56,169 bases of DNA from JBOGED01 sp050743625 (GTDB lineage: Bacteria; Actinomycetota; Nitriliruptoria; Euzebyales; Egibacteraceae). The notes below the pieces were generated by a model. The model saw only the letters and a program-made list of their open reading frames with translations, searched no databases and was not told where the DNA came from. Shown here one piece after another: positions 8,793 through 16,437 of the stretch. The first letter of the stretch is position 1, and every line of letters starts with the position of its first letter. The stretch spans positions 1 to 56,169 of the forward strand of contig JBOGED010000294.1 of the NCBI GenBank assembly GCA_050743625.1, in the 5' to 3' direction. Made by a program: the position numbers and the translations under genes.

Positions 8793-9029
8793 CTACTCGA
8801 CGATGTCGACGGTGGCGGAGGTCCCTTCGCGCGTGGCCGCCGCCTTCACCATCGTACGGATGGCCTTCGCGGTGCGACCTCGCTTGCCGATGACCTTACC
8901 CATGTCGTCGGGATGGACACGCAGCTCGAGCACGACCTCCCCGTCGGACTCTTCGACCGCCGTTACCTCGACATCGTCAGGGTGATCCACCAGTGCCTTC
9001 GCCAGGTAGAGCAGCACGTCGACGGTCAT
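8793..9029 (-). CDS. khpA: KH-domain RNA-binding protein KhpA
   Basis: This 78-residue protein is a single KH domain with the GxxG loop in MGKVIGKRGRTAKAIRTMV. KhpA binds RNA broadly, often together with KhpB, and acts on ribosome function and cell division. The ATG at 9027-9029 overlaps the rpsP stop as TGATG, indicating coupled translation; a GTG one codon earlier is possible. It sits between rpsP and rimM, as in most actinobacteria and firmicutes. Confidence 0.94.
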   Translation of the reverse strand: MTVDVLLYLAKALVDHPDDVEVTAVEESDGEVVLELRVHPDDMGKVIGKRGRTAKAIRTMVKAAATREGTSATVDIVE

Positions 9030-9304
9030 CACTGCCCACTCCCCCCGCCAGGCTTGAACTCTTCCCAGATCCCTTGAATCTTGAGGAGTTGGGTCACGGC
9101 ATCCGTCGGCTGCACACCGTTGCGGAGCCAGTAGAGCGCACGGTCCCGGTCGATCGCGACCGTCGACGGGTCATGCAGAGGCTGGTAATACCCAATGTCT
9201 TCGATGTAACGCCCGTCGCGTGGCGACCGGACGTCAGCGACGACGACCCGGTAGAAGGGCTGCTTCTTCTTGCCTTCACGCCGTAGGCGCATCTTCACGG
9301 CCAT
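9029..9304 (-). CDS. rpsP: 30S ribosomal protein S16
   Basis: The 91-residue S16 begins MAVKMRLRREGKKKQPFYRV and carries the family block VADVRSPRDGRYIEDIGYY. A longer frame to 9451 is not supported: the ATG at 9304 has GAGGAGAT 6 nt upstream. This is the first gene of the rpsP-khpA-rimM-trmD run. In most relatives ffh lies directly or nearly upstream of it; here ffh is 16.6 kb away because of the inserted island. Confidence 0.96.
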   Translation of the reverse strand: MAVKMRLRREGKKKQPFYRVVVADVRSPRDGRYIEDIGYYQPLHDPSTVAIDRDRALYWLRNGVQPTDAVTQLLKIQGIWEEFKPGGGSGQ

Positions 9305-9447
9305 GTTGTTATCTCCTCGGCGTGGCTCGGTCACGCCTTCGGTGCCGCGGTTCTCCCGCGCGTCCCGCTTGAGTTGCGTGGACGGATGTGCGGACCGGCT
9401 ACTCCGCACGCACACAAAGTCGCCCCACCTAGGGGCTGTCGGAGGAA

Positions 9448-9493
9448 GCATACACTGCCGACATGCGTCCCATCAGCCCGGGAGCGGTTCGAG
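9448..9493 (+). pseudogene. 5' fragment of a metallopeptidase gene marking the left island edge
   Basis: These 46 bp match 25515-25559, the promoter and first codons of the intact metallopeptidase gene, with about six differences. The leaderless -10 box TACACT (9451-9456), the 6-nt gap and the ATG (9463) followed by codons for MRPISP are all kept, but an extra base then shifts the frame and similarity ends after GCGGTTCGAG. It lies divergently from rpsP and marks where the island joins the housekeeping block. Confidence 0.7.
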
Positions 9494-9837
9494 AGCCGGA
9501 CGACTCAAGCGCCACACCGCTGTCCAAAGGTTCGGGCTCGGCGTGTTGTCGTTGGACACCGATCGGCGGCCAGCAGTCGAGCTTCCCCGGCAGCCTCACT
9601 ACGCGGTGCTCGACGGGACCGACAATGGCGGCGAGATACGGCTTGTCGAGGACCCTGGCCAGGCCCGTTTGCGTCGCAAGACACACCAGACGACGTCGCC
9701 GGAACGTTGCCGCGTCGAGGTGTGCGCCGACCTGTGGAGGGTCCGGCTCTCGAGCGCTCTTGACTGGTTGGCTGTCGCTGACGGCCACGACGAAAATGGC
9801 ATTTCACCCTGGGGTCACCAGTCCGCCACCCGCTCCC
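9494..9837. other. 344-bp stretch without a recognisable gene at the left end of the island
   Basis: Both strands have open frames across this stretch (plus 9270-9875, minus 9429-9788), but neither product shows a motif I can name and no convincing ribosome binding site is present. It may be the remnant of a gene cut by island insertion. I see no integrase or transposase motif here. Confidence 0.35.
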
Positions 9838-9900
9838 TATCAAACCCTATCAAACCGTCTCCGGTATCTACTTGACGCAAAGGAACGGCGAATGCAAATA
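9838..9900 (+). promoter_or_regulatory. candidate promoter with tandem 10-bp repeat, ahead of the peptidase operon
   Basis: Two copies of CTATCAAACC stand in tandem at 9838-9857. They are followed by TTGACG (9872-9877), a 17-bp spacer and CAAATA (9895-9900), a plausible -35/-10 pair. The repeats sit 14 bp upstream of the -35 box, where an activator could bind. The first base of the transcript would be about 9907, some 38 nt ahead of the peptidase ATG. Confidence 0.4.
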
Positions 9901-9939
9901 GGTAACTCTAGGCCCCTCACCAGGCGTATACCGGTTTAA
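9892..9939 (+). CDS. possible 15-aa leader peptide
   Basis: ATG at 9892 opens a 15-codon frame (MQIGNSRPLTRRIPV) ending in TAA 5 bp before the ATG of the peptidase gene. AAGGA lies 7 nt upstream of its ATG, and no larger gene covers it. It could be a translated leader or chance. If transcription starts at the promoter proposed at 9872-9900, this ATG would lie upstream of the transcript, so the two ideas compete. Confidence 0.25.
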   Translation: MQIGNSRPLTRRIPV

Positions 9940-9944
9940 AGGAA

Positions 9945-11975
9945 ATGAAAAGCGCAGTGGTGGGTCAAAAGCTGATTGTCGGGATGGCGCAGGGCGCAAC
10001 CGCTGCGCGCTATTTTAGCGAACGAAGCGGCCTTACTACTACGGTCGTTCGCGACCTTCCCGAGCTGATCGACCTGATCGAAAGCACAGACGCTCAGGCG
10101 CTGCTGGTATCGGGGGGAACGACTCTGGGGACGGGGGAGCTTGCCGCTTTATGCCGTACGGCTACCGAACGAGGCCGTCACCTTGGCTTTATCGCGGGAT
10201 GGGGACACCCTGACGCCAGTCTCCATCACGCGCGCAAGCTGCTGAGCAGCGAATGGTCGGACACCAGTCGAATGCTCGCGTGGAGCGCGACAGGCTTTGG
10301 CGGTCTACACGGTAACAGAGGTCAAGACCTCTCAATCCTCTCGCCTTCCGATAAGAGATTGGTGCAGGAACTGGCCCGCGGGCATCGGGCCGTGGCGTTG
10401 GCAAGCCACGGTAATGGCATCGATGGGCCCCTCGGGTCGCACGTTTTGTGCAGCATGGTTGACGAGAAACCAGCGATGCCGGGCAAAGATTTTTTTCCGT
10501 GCGGGAATGGAGGTCCATGCATTCGTTCACGGCTAGTTGGCGACGTCTTGGTTCCACCTGACCGGGTAAGCCCGCGAATTATCGCGGCGGATGTTCTCGT
10601 TTGGCAATCTTGCTGGGGGGTCTTGGCTGACGATGCGGTCTTCGACCCTGCTCGATCCTTGGCGCAAGATATCATCCGCTCCCCGCATATCAGGGCGTTG
10701 ATCACAACCCACACGCACACAACGATGGAGCACGTAACAGTGCTCTATGCCCTCGCCTTGCTGCGGCAAGGGCGCAGCCTGGGCGAAGCAACCCTCCTGC
10801 TCAACGAGCTGAGCATGCGCCAAGCGCCCGGTGATGCCCCTTGGATACTGATCGGTGACCCGGAATTGCAGCTTCCTGCCGATGCCTTACAGGACAACGC
10901 CACTCGCGTGATAAATGGCGCCGACTTCACGTTCGACCCGTGCTCGCTGCACCTTCTAACCCTTGAGTCAGTTGACGCCGCTTTGCTTACCGCAAAGAGG
11001 CGAGACGGGCTTGATCTTCCCAAAAGCGAATTCCTGCTTCGCAAGATCCCCGAGACTCCGCACGCGGTCGTGGCCTACACCGGAGTCGAGTCCGTCACGT
11101 GCACGATACAGGCATACCCTCGGCAAAGGGTGCCCGTTCCATTCCGGCTGTTGGAAGCCATCTGGGGGAGCGTTCCGCAGCTTGCCTTCACCATACGGTT
11201 CCTCGAGCACACGCAACGCGATGCGCATGCTGGCCACTGCCCGGCTCCACCCGCTCTTGTGTCAACGCTTCGCGACGCGCTTCACAGAAGCATGAGGTCG
11301 CTTGCCTTACTTAGTAGACAGCAGGCCGCCCTTAGCGGATCCGAGAGCGCGTTAACCTCTCTCACCAAAGCGGAGGTCGGACGGTGGCGCACGCTCAATG
11401 AGCGCCTTCTCGCGTTCCTCGTAGAGTATTGCCAGACGGCCACCGCGAACCTGTCTGCCGTTTACCAGGGTGACTGCCGTGTCCACTTGCGGAGACCGGC
11501 AGCGGACAATTGCCCTTACTGTGGGCTGCCCGTCGAGGTTCGCGAGTTGCCCGTGCCGCTGACAGAGGTCACGCGCAAGACAGTGTGGTGCTGTCGCTGC
11601 GCCTATATCAGCGACACCTCTGTGGAGAGCTCGTCCCTATGGCTCGAAGGCCCTGCGTCATGCCGGCCTGGAACAGAGGTTGTCTATCAGCTAAGAGGTG
11701 AGCTGAGCGTTCCAGTCAAGGGCCTGCTGCACCTGCAGGCGGCACTTACCCTTGATCGGGTCCCTTGGCTGCACGCGCAAAGCAAGCCCGTGGCGCTGTC
11801 CCTTCATGACGGCCAGCAATCGTTGCCTCCCGCGGAGTTGTCGCTGACCTTACCCGAGGGCACTCCACCCGGCGTCTATTTTCTGGTTGGGGTCGCGGCG
11901 GTTCAGGGAGAGCCCTGGATCGCTCGCCGGCCGTTTGTGGTCCTACCGGACGATCATGCTGGGGAGCACCCTTGA
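9945..11975 (+). CDS. caspase/gingipain-like (clan CD) cysteine peptidase with zinc ribbon
   Basis: The 676-residue protein has the hallmarks of clan CD peptidases (C25 gingipain, CHAT): a catalytic His in ALASHGNGIDG (H155), a Cys in VLVWQSCWGVLADDAV (C223), a stretch ending the domain in an active-site-distal helix, and the typical closing motif WILIGDPELQL at about residue 300. A zinc-ribbon-like pair follows (C523 and C526, then C549/C550 and C552), and then a beta-rich C-terminal domain. I see no signal peptide, so it is probably cytoplasmic. AAAGGA precedes the ATG. Its 3' end overlaps the M50-protease gene by 20 bp. Its base composition is lower in GC than the housekeeping genes. A role in maturing the nearby small peptide is inferred from context only. 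Confidence 0.7.
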   Translation: MKSAVVGQKLIVGMAQGATAARYFSERSGLTTTVVRDLPELIDLIESTDAQALLVSGGTTLGTGELAALCRTATERGRHLGFIAGWGHPDASLHHARKLLSSEWSDTSRMLAWSATGFGGLHGNRGQDLSILSPSDKRLVQELARGHRAVALASHGNGIDGPLGSHVLCSMVDEKPAMPGKDFFPCGNGGPCIRSRLVGDVLVPPDRVSPRIIAADVLVWQSCWGVLADDAVFDPARSLAQDIIRSPHIRALITTHTHTTMEHVTVLYALALLRQGRSLGEATLLLNELSMRQAPGDAPWILIGDPELQLPADALQDNATRVINGADFTFDPCSLHLLTLESVDAALLTAKRRDGLDLPKSEFLLRKIPETPHAVVAYTGVESVTCTIQAYPRQRVPVPFRLLEAIWGSVPQLAFTIRFLEHTQRDAHAGHCPAPPALVSTLRDALHRSMRSLALLSRQQAALSGSESALTSLTKAEVGRWRTLNERLLAFLVEYCQTATANLSAVYQGDCRVHLRRPAADNCPYCGLPVEVRELPVPLTEVTRKTVWCCRCAYISDTSVESSSLWLEGPASCRPGTEVVYQLRGELSVPVKGLLHLQAALTLDRVPWLHAQSKPVALSLHDGQQSLPPAELSLTLPEGTPPGVYFLVGVAAVQGEPWIARRPFVVLPDDHAGEHP

Positions 11976-13107
11976 ACGGCATCATCTCACTCAGGCACTT
12001 CTGAGGATGTTCCGCCGCCCGCGGTCTAAGATTTCGGACGCGCCGGTGCCGCAGAGTTTCCGCGGTCGGCACGGGTACGTCATTGCGAACCCAGAAGGCC
12101 GTTATGTATTTCTTTCGCCTATTGCTCACGAGGTTTATGTCCGTCTCCGTCGTGGCGTGGCAAAAGAAGAGATCGAAGCGACGCTTCCAGACGTGTCACC
12201 GCAGCGTGTCCAACGATTAGTCGAAACACTGGGTTCATTAGGGTTTTCAGAGCTTGAGGTGCCGGGCGACCTCAACGTGCCAACGACGTCAGAGCATCCG
12301 CGAAGTGGGCAACAACGGCAAATCGCATGGTTGTTATGGCTCTTGGTCGTGGTCGCTGTCGCGGTCGGCGCCGCCGGGATCCCTCGTGGAAGCTCTATGA
12401 TTTCGTTCGATCCGCCGACGCTGACCGCAGGCGCAATACCGGAACGACTCTTTTACGGTTTCGTCTGGATTGTTGGCCTCGGGTTGCACGCCCTTGTGCA
12501 TGAGTCAGCGCACCTATGTACTTCATGGATGCTCGGAGCTCGGACCAGGGGCATGAGCTTCCGGTTAATTGGAATCTTTCCTGCCGTGGTCAGTAAGGTG
12601 AGCGGAGCCTGGCTGCTTCCCCGCGGTGAACGAATCTTGATAGCTCTTGTGGGTCCGGCGACCTCGTTCGCCTTCGGCGGTGTACTGAGCTTCGCGCTCC
12701 CTCTTATAAGTAACCGGCCAAATGACGTTCAGTCGTTAGTCGCCAGCTGGATGTCATTCTCGTACCTTGTGGGGGCTCTATCGCTAAATCCATTCCTTCG
12801 GATGGATGGATACTTTGCGCTGTCGCATGCGTTGGACATTCCCAACTTGGCCTCGCGCGCTCTTGCGGCACTTCGCAAGTCGATGAAGCTTCGCCGCATT
12901 ACCGCACCCTGGTTCGTGCTTTTCGCCCTCGCGATGATCGTCACACGCAGTGCCCTTATCCTCGTCCTACTGCTCGGCATCTTAAGAAACACGCGTCAGT
13001 CCCATTGGGGAACCGCGCTGTTCCAATTGGTGGTCCTTGGCGGGCTCGTCTGGGCGTCACGCTCCCGTCTCCCACGTCGCCGTCGTTATCGCGAGGGCAA
13101 GACGTGA
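11956..13107 (+). CDS. membrane M50 metalloprotease with N-terminal PqqD-like peptide-binding domain
   Basis: Residues of about 20-95 resemble a PqqD-like RiPP recognition element (GRHGYVIANPEGRYVFLSP to LVETLGSLGF), the winged helix that binds leader peptides. Several membrane helices then enclose the site-2-protease motifs HESAH (182-186) and NPFLRMDGY (278-286), whose two His and one Asp bind zinc. This arrangement matches the M50-type peptidases of RiPP clusters such as YydH. I chose the ATG at 11956, which overlaps the preceding gene, giving 383 aa; an ATG at 12007 is possible. It is the best evidence that the 39-aa gene next to it encodes a processed peptide. Confidence 0.82.
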   Translation: MLGSTLERHHLTQALLRMFRRPRSKISDAPVPQSFRGRHGYVIANPEGRYVFLSPIAHEVYVRLRRGVAKEEIEATLPDVSPQRVQRLVETLGSLGFSELEVPGDLNVPTTSEHPRSGQQRQIAWLLWLLVVVAVAVGAAGIPRGSSMISFDPPTLTAGAIPERLFYGFVWIVGLGLHALVHESAHLCTSWMLGARTRGMSFRLIGIFPAVVSKVSGAWLLPRGERILIALVGPATSFAFGGVLSFALPLISNRPNDVQSLVASWMSFSYLVGALSLNPFLRMDGYFALSHALDIPNLASRALAALRKSMKLRRITAPWFVLFALAMIVTRSALILVLLLGILRNTRQSHWGTALFQLVVLGGLVWASRSRLPRRRRYREGKT

Positions 13108-13154
13108 CTGCCGCTTCCCGCACCCCTAAGGCTCCTAGACTTTGCGCAATAAAA

Positions 13155-13189
13155 CGGGCCGAGACCCCTACACACAAGGTCTCGGCCCG
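13155..13189 (-). terminator. intrinsic terminator of the precursor-peptide gene
   Basis: A perfect 12-bp stem (CGGGCCGAGACC with GGTCTCGGCCCG) around an 11-nt loop is followed, reading the minus strand, by TTTTATTG. It lies 26 bp past the stop codon of the 39-aa gene. It can also stop transcripts coming from the M50 gene on the other strand, although a T-run is present only on the minus side. Confidence 0.85.
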
Positions 13190-13215
13190 ACGAGCAAGCG
13201 AACGATATAGCCGGT

Positions 13216-13335
13216 TTACCAGTAGAGGCTAGGCGCCATAACCGATGGCTGCTCGAGGTCTTCCAGAACCTCGATGTCCGCCTCCCCTTCTTCCTGCAAA
13301 AAGCCCTCGAACACCTTTCGGTCCTCTACGGACAT
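13216..13335 (-). CDS. 39-aa precursor peptide of a putative new RiPP
   Basis: The frame runs from an ATG at 13333-13335 to a TAA at 13216-13218, with GGAAGGAG 5 nt before the ATG. The peptide starts MSVEDRKVFEGF, has an acidic middle with many Glu and Asp (EEGEADIEVLEDLEQ) and ends in an uncharged, aromatic tail, PSVMAPSLYW. An acidic leader followed by a short core of Ser, Met, Pro, Leu, Tyr and Trp is the classic RiPP precursor layout. The gene is alone on its strand, with its own promoter and terminator, beside a PqqD-like/M50 protease and an adenylating enzyme. There is no double-glycine site and no Cys, which argues against lanthipeptide or microcin types. I know no described family with this tail. 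The coding call is strong; the RiPP role is inferred. Confidence 0.72.
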   Translation of the reverse strand: MSVEDRKVFEGFLQEEGEADIEVLEDLEQPSVMAPSLYW

Positions 13336-13354
13336 TACCGCTCCTTCCACGACG

Positions 13355-13391
13355 GATACTCCATAGTATCGAACTATGGAGTATCTTTCAA
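13355..13391 (-). promoter_or_regulatory. promoter with overlapping 13-bp inverted-repeat operator for the precursor gene
   Basis: Read on the minus strand, TTGAAA (13386-13391), a 17-bp spacer and TACTAT (13363-13368) form a near-consensus housekeeping promoter. A perfect inverted repeat, GATACTCCATAGT and ACTATGGAGTATC around ATCGA (13355-13385), covers the spacer and the -10 box. This is where a dimeric repressor would block polymerase. The transcript would start about 20-25 nt before the ATG. No regulator gene is obvious in the island. Confidence 0.75.
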
Positions 13392-13488
13392 CCGCTTCAG
13401 AGTCTTTTCCGCTTATTCCCTGTCAGTTCAAATCTCGACGCATATGCCCGGAATATACCGCTGACCGTCAATCGCCCGAGGGACACTA

Positions 13489-15105
13489 GTGAAAGAATTT
13501 ACTCCCACAGCGAGATCGAACTTCGATCACGCACATACGTATCGGGGAATTCCATTCGAAGTCCCAGTCGCACATCCTTCGACGATTCTGACGCATCTTG
13601 CCAATCGGGCGCGTGAGAATGGCGGCGATCCTTATCTGACAACAGTTGCAGCCGACGGCCAATCCGCGACGCTGACCTACGGGGAGCTCGATGTGCGAAC
13701 GCGCCAGGCAGCCGCATGGCTACGGCGCGAGCTGGGGGTTTCTTCCGAAGACGTCGTCGGTCTCCTACCGGTCAATGATATGACCTCAGTGATTACGATC
13801 TTCGGGCTGTTGCGTGCCGGTTGCGCAGTGATGGTTCTCAGTTCAACCGACCCGATCGGCCGACTGAGGGAACAAACGGCCGCCTTGCCCGTTAAGGCGA
13901 TTGTCCGGCCGGGGTCGCTCGGGGAGGAAGTCTTTCCCGGCTCCGTCGTCGCACCCGACCTGATGGCGCTGGCCGACGAAGCCGCTGACGCAAACGATCC
14001 AATCATCACGCCTCTGGCCGATGCGCTGTTCTTCGGGACATCAGGGTCGACTGCCGCGTCGAAGCTCGTCACGCAGTCGCACTACAACGCAGCGATTAAT
14101 GCCGACGCGGTCCGTCGTCACCACGGGCTGGCCCCTGGCGATCGCTTCCTGGGTTGCCTGCCCATCCATCACGTCAACGGTCTGCATTTCACGATTCTCG
14201 CAACCTTGGCGACGGGCTCCCACGCGATCCTGGCCCACGCGTTCGATCCGTTCGGATACCCCCGGCTCATCGAGCGCTTCCGGCCACGCATCGCCAGCGT
14301 CGTGCCGACCATCCTCGAGACGTTGGTCGAGACATGGCGGCGTCCGGCCTTTCCGACTGAGTTCGATTACTTCGTGTCCGCCGCGGCACCGCTCACCGCG
14401 AGCACCGTCGCGGCGGTAGACGAGAAGCTGGGGGCGCGGGTGTTGCAAGGCTACGGTCTCACCGAGGCGACCAACTTCTCCACAACAATGCCTGCCGGAG
14501 TGTTAGATGAGTTGTACCGACGTCTCATGCTTGACGCGGATATCCCCTCGATCGGTGTGGCCCTTCACGGCAACGAGGTGGCGGTGCTGAACTCGGACGG
14601 GCAACGCGTCCGCCCAGGCGAAGTCGGTGAGATCTGCATGCGTGGCCACAACGTTATGACCAGTTACGCGGGCAACGATGAAGCTACCACGGACGCCTTT
14701 CAAGGGGGTTGGTTCCATTCTCAGGATCTCGGATTTGAAGTAAAAGACAGTGAGTCTGGCAGTACGTTCTTTACCGTTACGGGGCGAAGCAAAAATATCG
14801 CGAAGGTCATGGGCGAGACGGTTTCACTGGATGAGATGGACCGGGTCTTGCGCGCGGTGCCAGGCGTGAAGGACGCCGCATGTGTGTGCATTCCTGACCG
14901 CTTTCTCGGCGACGAGATCGTCGCAGCGGTCGTGCTTTCCCCTGGCCGCCAAGACGTCGACGTGCGAGCCCACCTAAGCCGCGCGTTCGCGCCCGCTCTG
15001 CTACCCAGACGCACTGTGTACGTCGCTGCACTGCCGAGGACGTCGACAGGCAAGCTCCGTCGCCCCCAACTGGGAAAAGCTCTCGCGTCAGCGCAAGATG
15101 CCTAG
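13489..15105 (+). CDS. adenylate-forming (ANL superfamily) ligase
   Basis: The 538-residue enzyme has the ANL motifs in order: the phosphate loop FGTSGSTAASKLV (about residue 182), QGYGLTEATN, FHSQDLG with the ribose-binding Asp, the hinge GRSKNIAKVMGETVSLDE and the C-terminal catalytic Lys in RTSTGKLRR (about 522). Such enzymes activate a carboxylic or amino acid with ATP and pass it to CoA, a carrier protein or an amine. The GTG start has GAGGGA 5 nt upstream. The substrate cannot be read from sequence alone. A free-standing carrier protein is encoded at the other end of the island and is a candidate acceptor. The stop codon lies at the edge of the second 144-bp repeat. Confidence 0.88.
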   Translation: MKEFTPTARSNFDHAHTYRGIPFEVPVAHPSTILTHLANRARENGGDPYLTTVAADGQSATLTYGELDVRTRQAAAWLRRELGVSSEDVVGLLPVNDMTSVITIFGLLRAGCAVMVLSSTDPIGRLREQTAALPVKAIVRPGSLGEEVFPGSVVAPDLMALADEAADANDPIITPLADALFFGTSGSTAASKLVTQSHYNAAINADAVRRHHGLAPGDRFLGCLPIHHVNGLHFTILATLATGSHAILAHAFDPFGYPRLIERFRPRIASVVPTILETLVETWRRPAFPTEFDYFVSAAAPLTASTVAAVDEKLGARVLQGYGLTEATNFSTTMPAGVLDELYRRLMLDADIPSIGVALHGNEVAVLNSDGQRVRPGEVGEICMRGHNVMTSYAGNDEATTDAFQGGWFHSQDLGFEVKDSESGSTFFTVTGRSKNIAKVMGETVSLDEMDRVLRAVPGVKDAACVCIPDRFLGDEIVAAVVLSPGRQDVDVRAHLSRAFAPALLPRRTVYVAALPRTSTGKLRRPQLGKALASAQDA

Positions 15106-15246
15106 ATCTGGATGCACGGATCACGCGGAGAGACACCGCGAGATCGCCGACGGATGCGTCCTCGACGCCCCACCGCTCCAGACCCAAGGAGCAGCTCGCC
15201 AACACATCGACAACATTTTGTCGATCACGGGAGCCCAAGCGCCTAA
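15102..15246. repeat. 144-bp dispersed repeat, copy 2
   Basis: This is the counterpart of 7434-7577, starting CCTAGATCTGGATGCACGG and ending CCCAAGCGCCTAA. It follows the adenylating-enzyme gene directly and includes its stop codon. Its presence both in the housekeeping block and inside the island indicates an element that moves or is copied within this genome. Confidence 0.75.
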
Positions 15247-15302
15247 GCGTTCTGCCCACCCGACGACCGCGACATCACTCATTGCATGCACGCCGCAGTG
15301 AT

Positions 15303-16259
15303 TCACGGGCGCAGGGTCTTTTGGAGGTAGACCCGTCGCCGGCCTTCGTTGTCGGACAGAGTTAAGCCGTACTGCTCGAAACCGAGGTGATCGAGGAGCT
15401 CTCGGGTGGAGACAAGATCCGGATTGGCCTCACAACGAACGGCGTCCGCACCACTGCGGGTCGCCAATTCGATGGCCTTGCGGATGCATTGGGCACCTAG
15501 CACGGAGCCTCGGGCCAAAAGTTCGGGTTTGACCGCCAGACGCTGCAGATAAAAGGACTTTCTTGCCTCCGGGAAGATCTTTATGTCCTGATCAAACGGT
15601 GCTCGGGGAGTCAAAGTAAACATGGCGATCGCCTCGCCGTCACGCCTAAGCACGTGCACTGACTGATCCCGCACCAAGGTCTCGCTCGCTTTCATTCGGC
15701 GATTGGGTGCCGGAAGACCCAGTACTGAAACCTGGTAGCTGTCACATGCGCACAGGAGCGCGTGCACCTCAGCTGCGTCAGTGGCCACCTCCCATGAGCA
15801 GCCGGGATGGTCAGACGCCTGCGAGGCCCGCCATCGCCCGTGCGTGTCCAAGGACACCACCGTCATGCGCTCGGCCGAACTGACCGGCATGTGGGGTACC
15901 CCAAACGCCAGCAGCTCGAGCGGCTCCGCGACTCGGTGGTTGGTCTTTACCGCATGCGCATAGTTCGCTGGGATGTAGATGGTGTCGCCCGCGACCATCT
16001 CGTAGTCGACGCCATCCACGTGAACGAACCCGCGGGACCTTAAGACAAAGAGGATGTGAGCGCCCGGATGCGTATGCGGTTCAAACTGCATCCCCGACCG
16101 CATGATGATCCGATCGACTCCAATCTCGACACCGGAATCGATCGTCTCGGCCGCCCCAGCAACTCCGACGATGCCCCTAAGTATGCTGCCGTCAGAGCTG
16201 AGCATCTCCATTTCAGCCTGGGTAAAGACATTTTTAATGTGTTTATCAGGATTGAACAC
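15303..16259 (-). CDS. cupin-GNAT acetyltransferase fusion protein
   Basis: Residues of about 40-125 form a cupin barrel with metal ligands in EPHTHPGAHILFVLRSRG and an Ala-His motif in PANYAHAV. The C-terminal half has a GNAT acetyltransferase pattern (YLQRLAVKPELLARGSVLGAQCIRKAIELA, acetyl-CoA loop, then LLDHLGFEQYG). The GTG at 16259 has GGGAG 10 nt upstream; an ATG at the internal MEMLSSDGS is an alternative. A fusion of a small-molecule-binding or oxidising cupin with an N- or O-acetyltransferase suggests a tailoring or self-protection enzyme. It points toward the adenylating enzyme, with the 144-bp repeat between them. Confidence 0.78.
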   Translation of the reverse strand: MFNPDKHIKNVFTQAEMEMLSSDGSILRGIVGVAGAAETIDSGVEIGVDRIIMRSGMQFEPHTHPGAHILFVLRSRGFVHVDGVDYEMVAGDTIYIPANYAHAVKTNHRVAEPLELLAFGVPHMPVSSAERMTVVSLDTHGRWRASQASDHPGCSWEVATDAAEVHALLCACDSYQVSVLGLPAPNRRMKASETLVRDQSVHVLRRDGEAIAMFTLTPRAPFDQDIKIFPEARKSFYLQRLAVKPELLARGSVLGAQCIRKAIELATRSGADAVRCEANPDLVSTRELLDHLGFEQYGLTLSDNEGRRRVYLQKTLRP

Positions 16260-16437
16260 GAGCTCATGTCTCCCAAAATCAGTATCCAGGAGCGGAAATC
16301 AGCATGGAACGATGCACGGGTTGCTGCGGGCGCGGGTGGTCACGGGGTGAGACGACGGTCGAGAGGTGGCAGTCCACGAGCAGGACGCCCTCGGGCACGA
16401 GGCTCGACTGCACTGGCGCACTGGGGACAATTCTGCC

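Noticed and set aside
9429..9788. 119-aa minus-strand protein at the left island edge
   Set aside because: It crosses the metallopeptidase 5' fragment, has no ribosome binding site and no recognisable domain.
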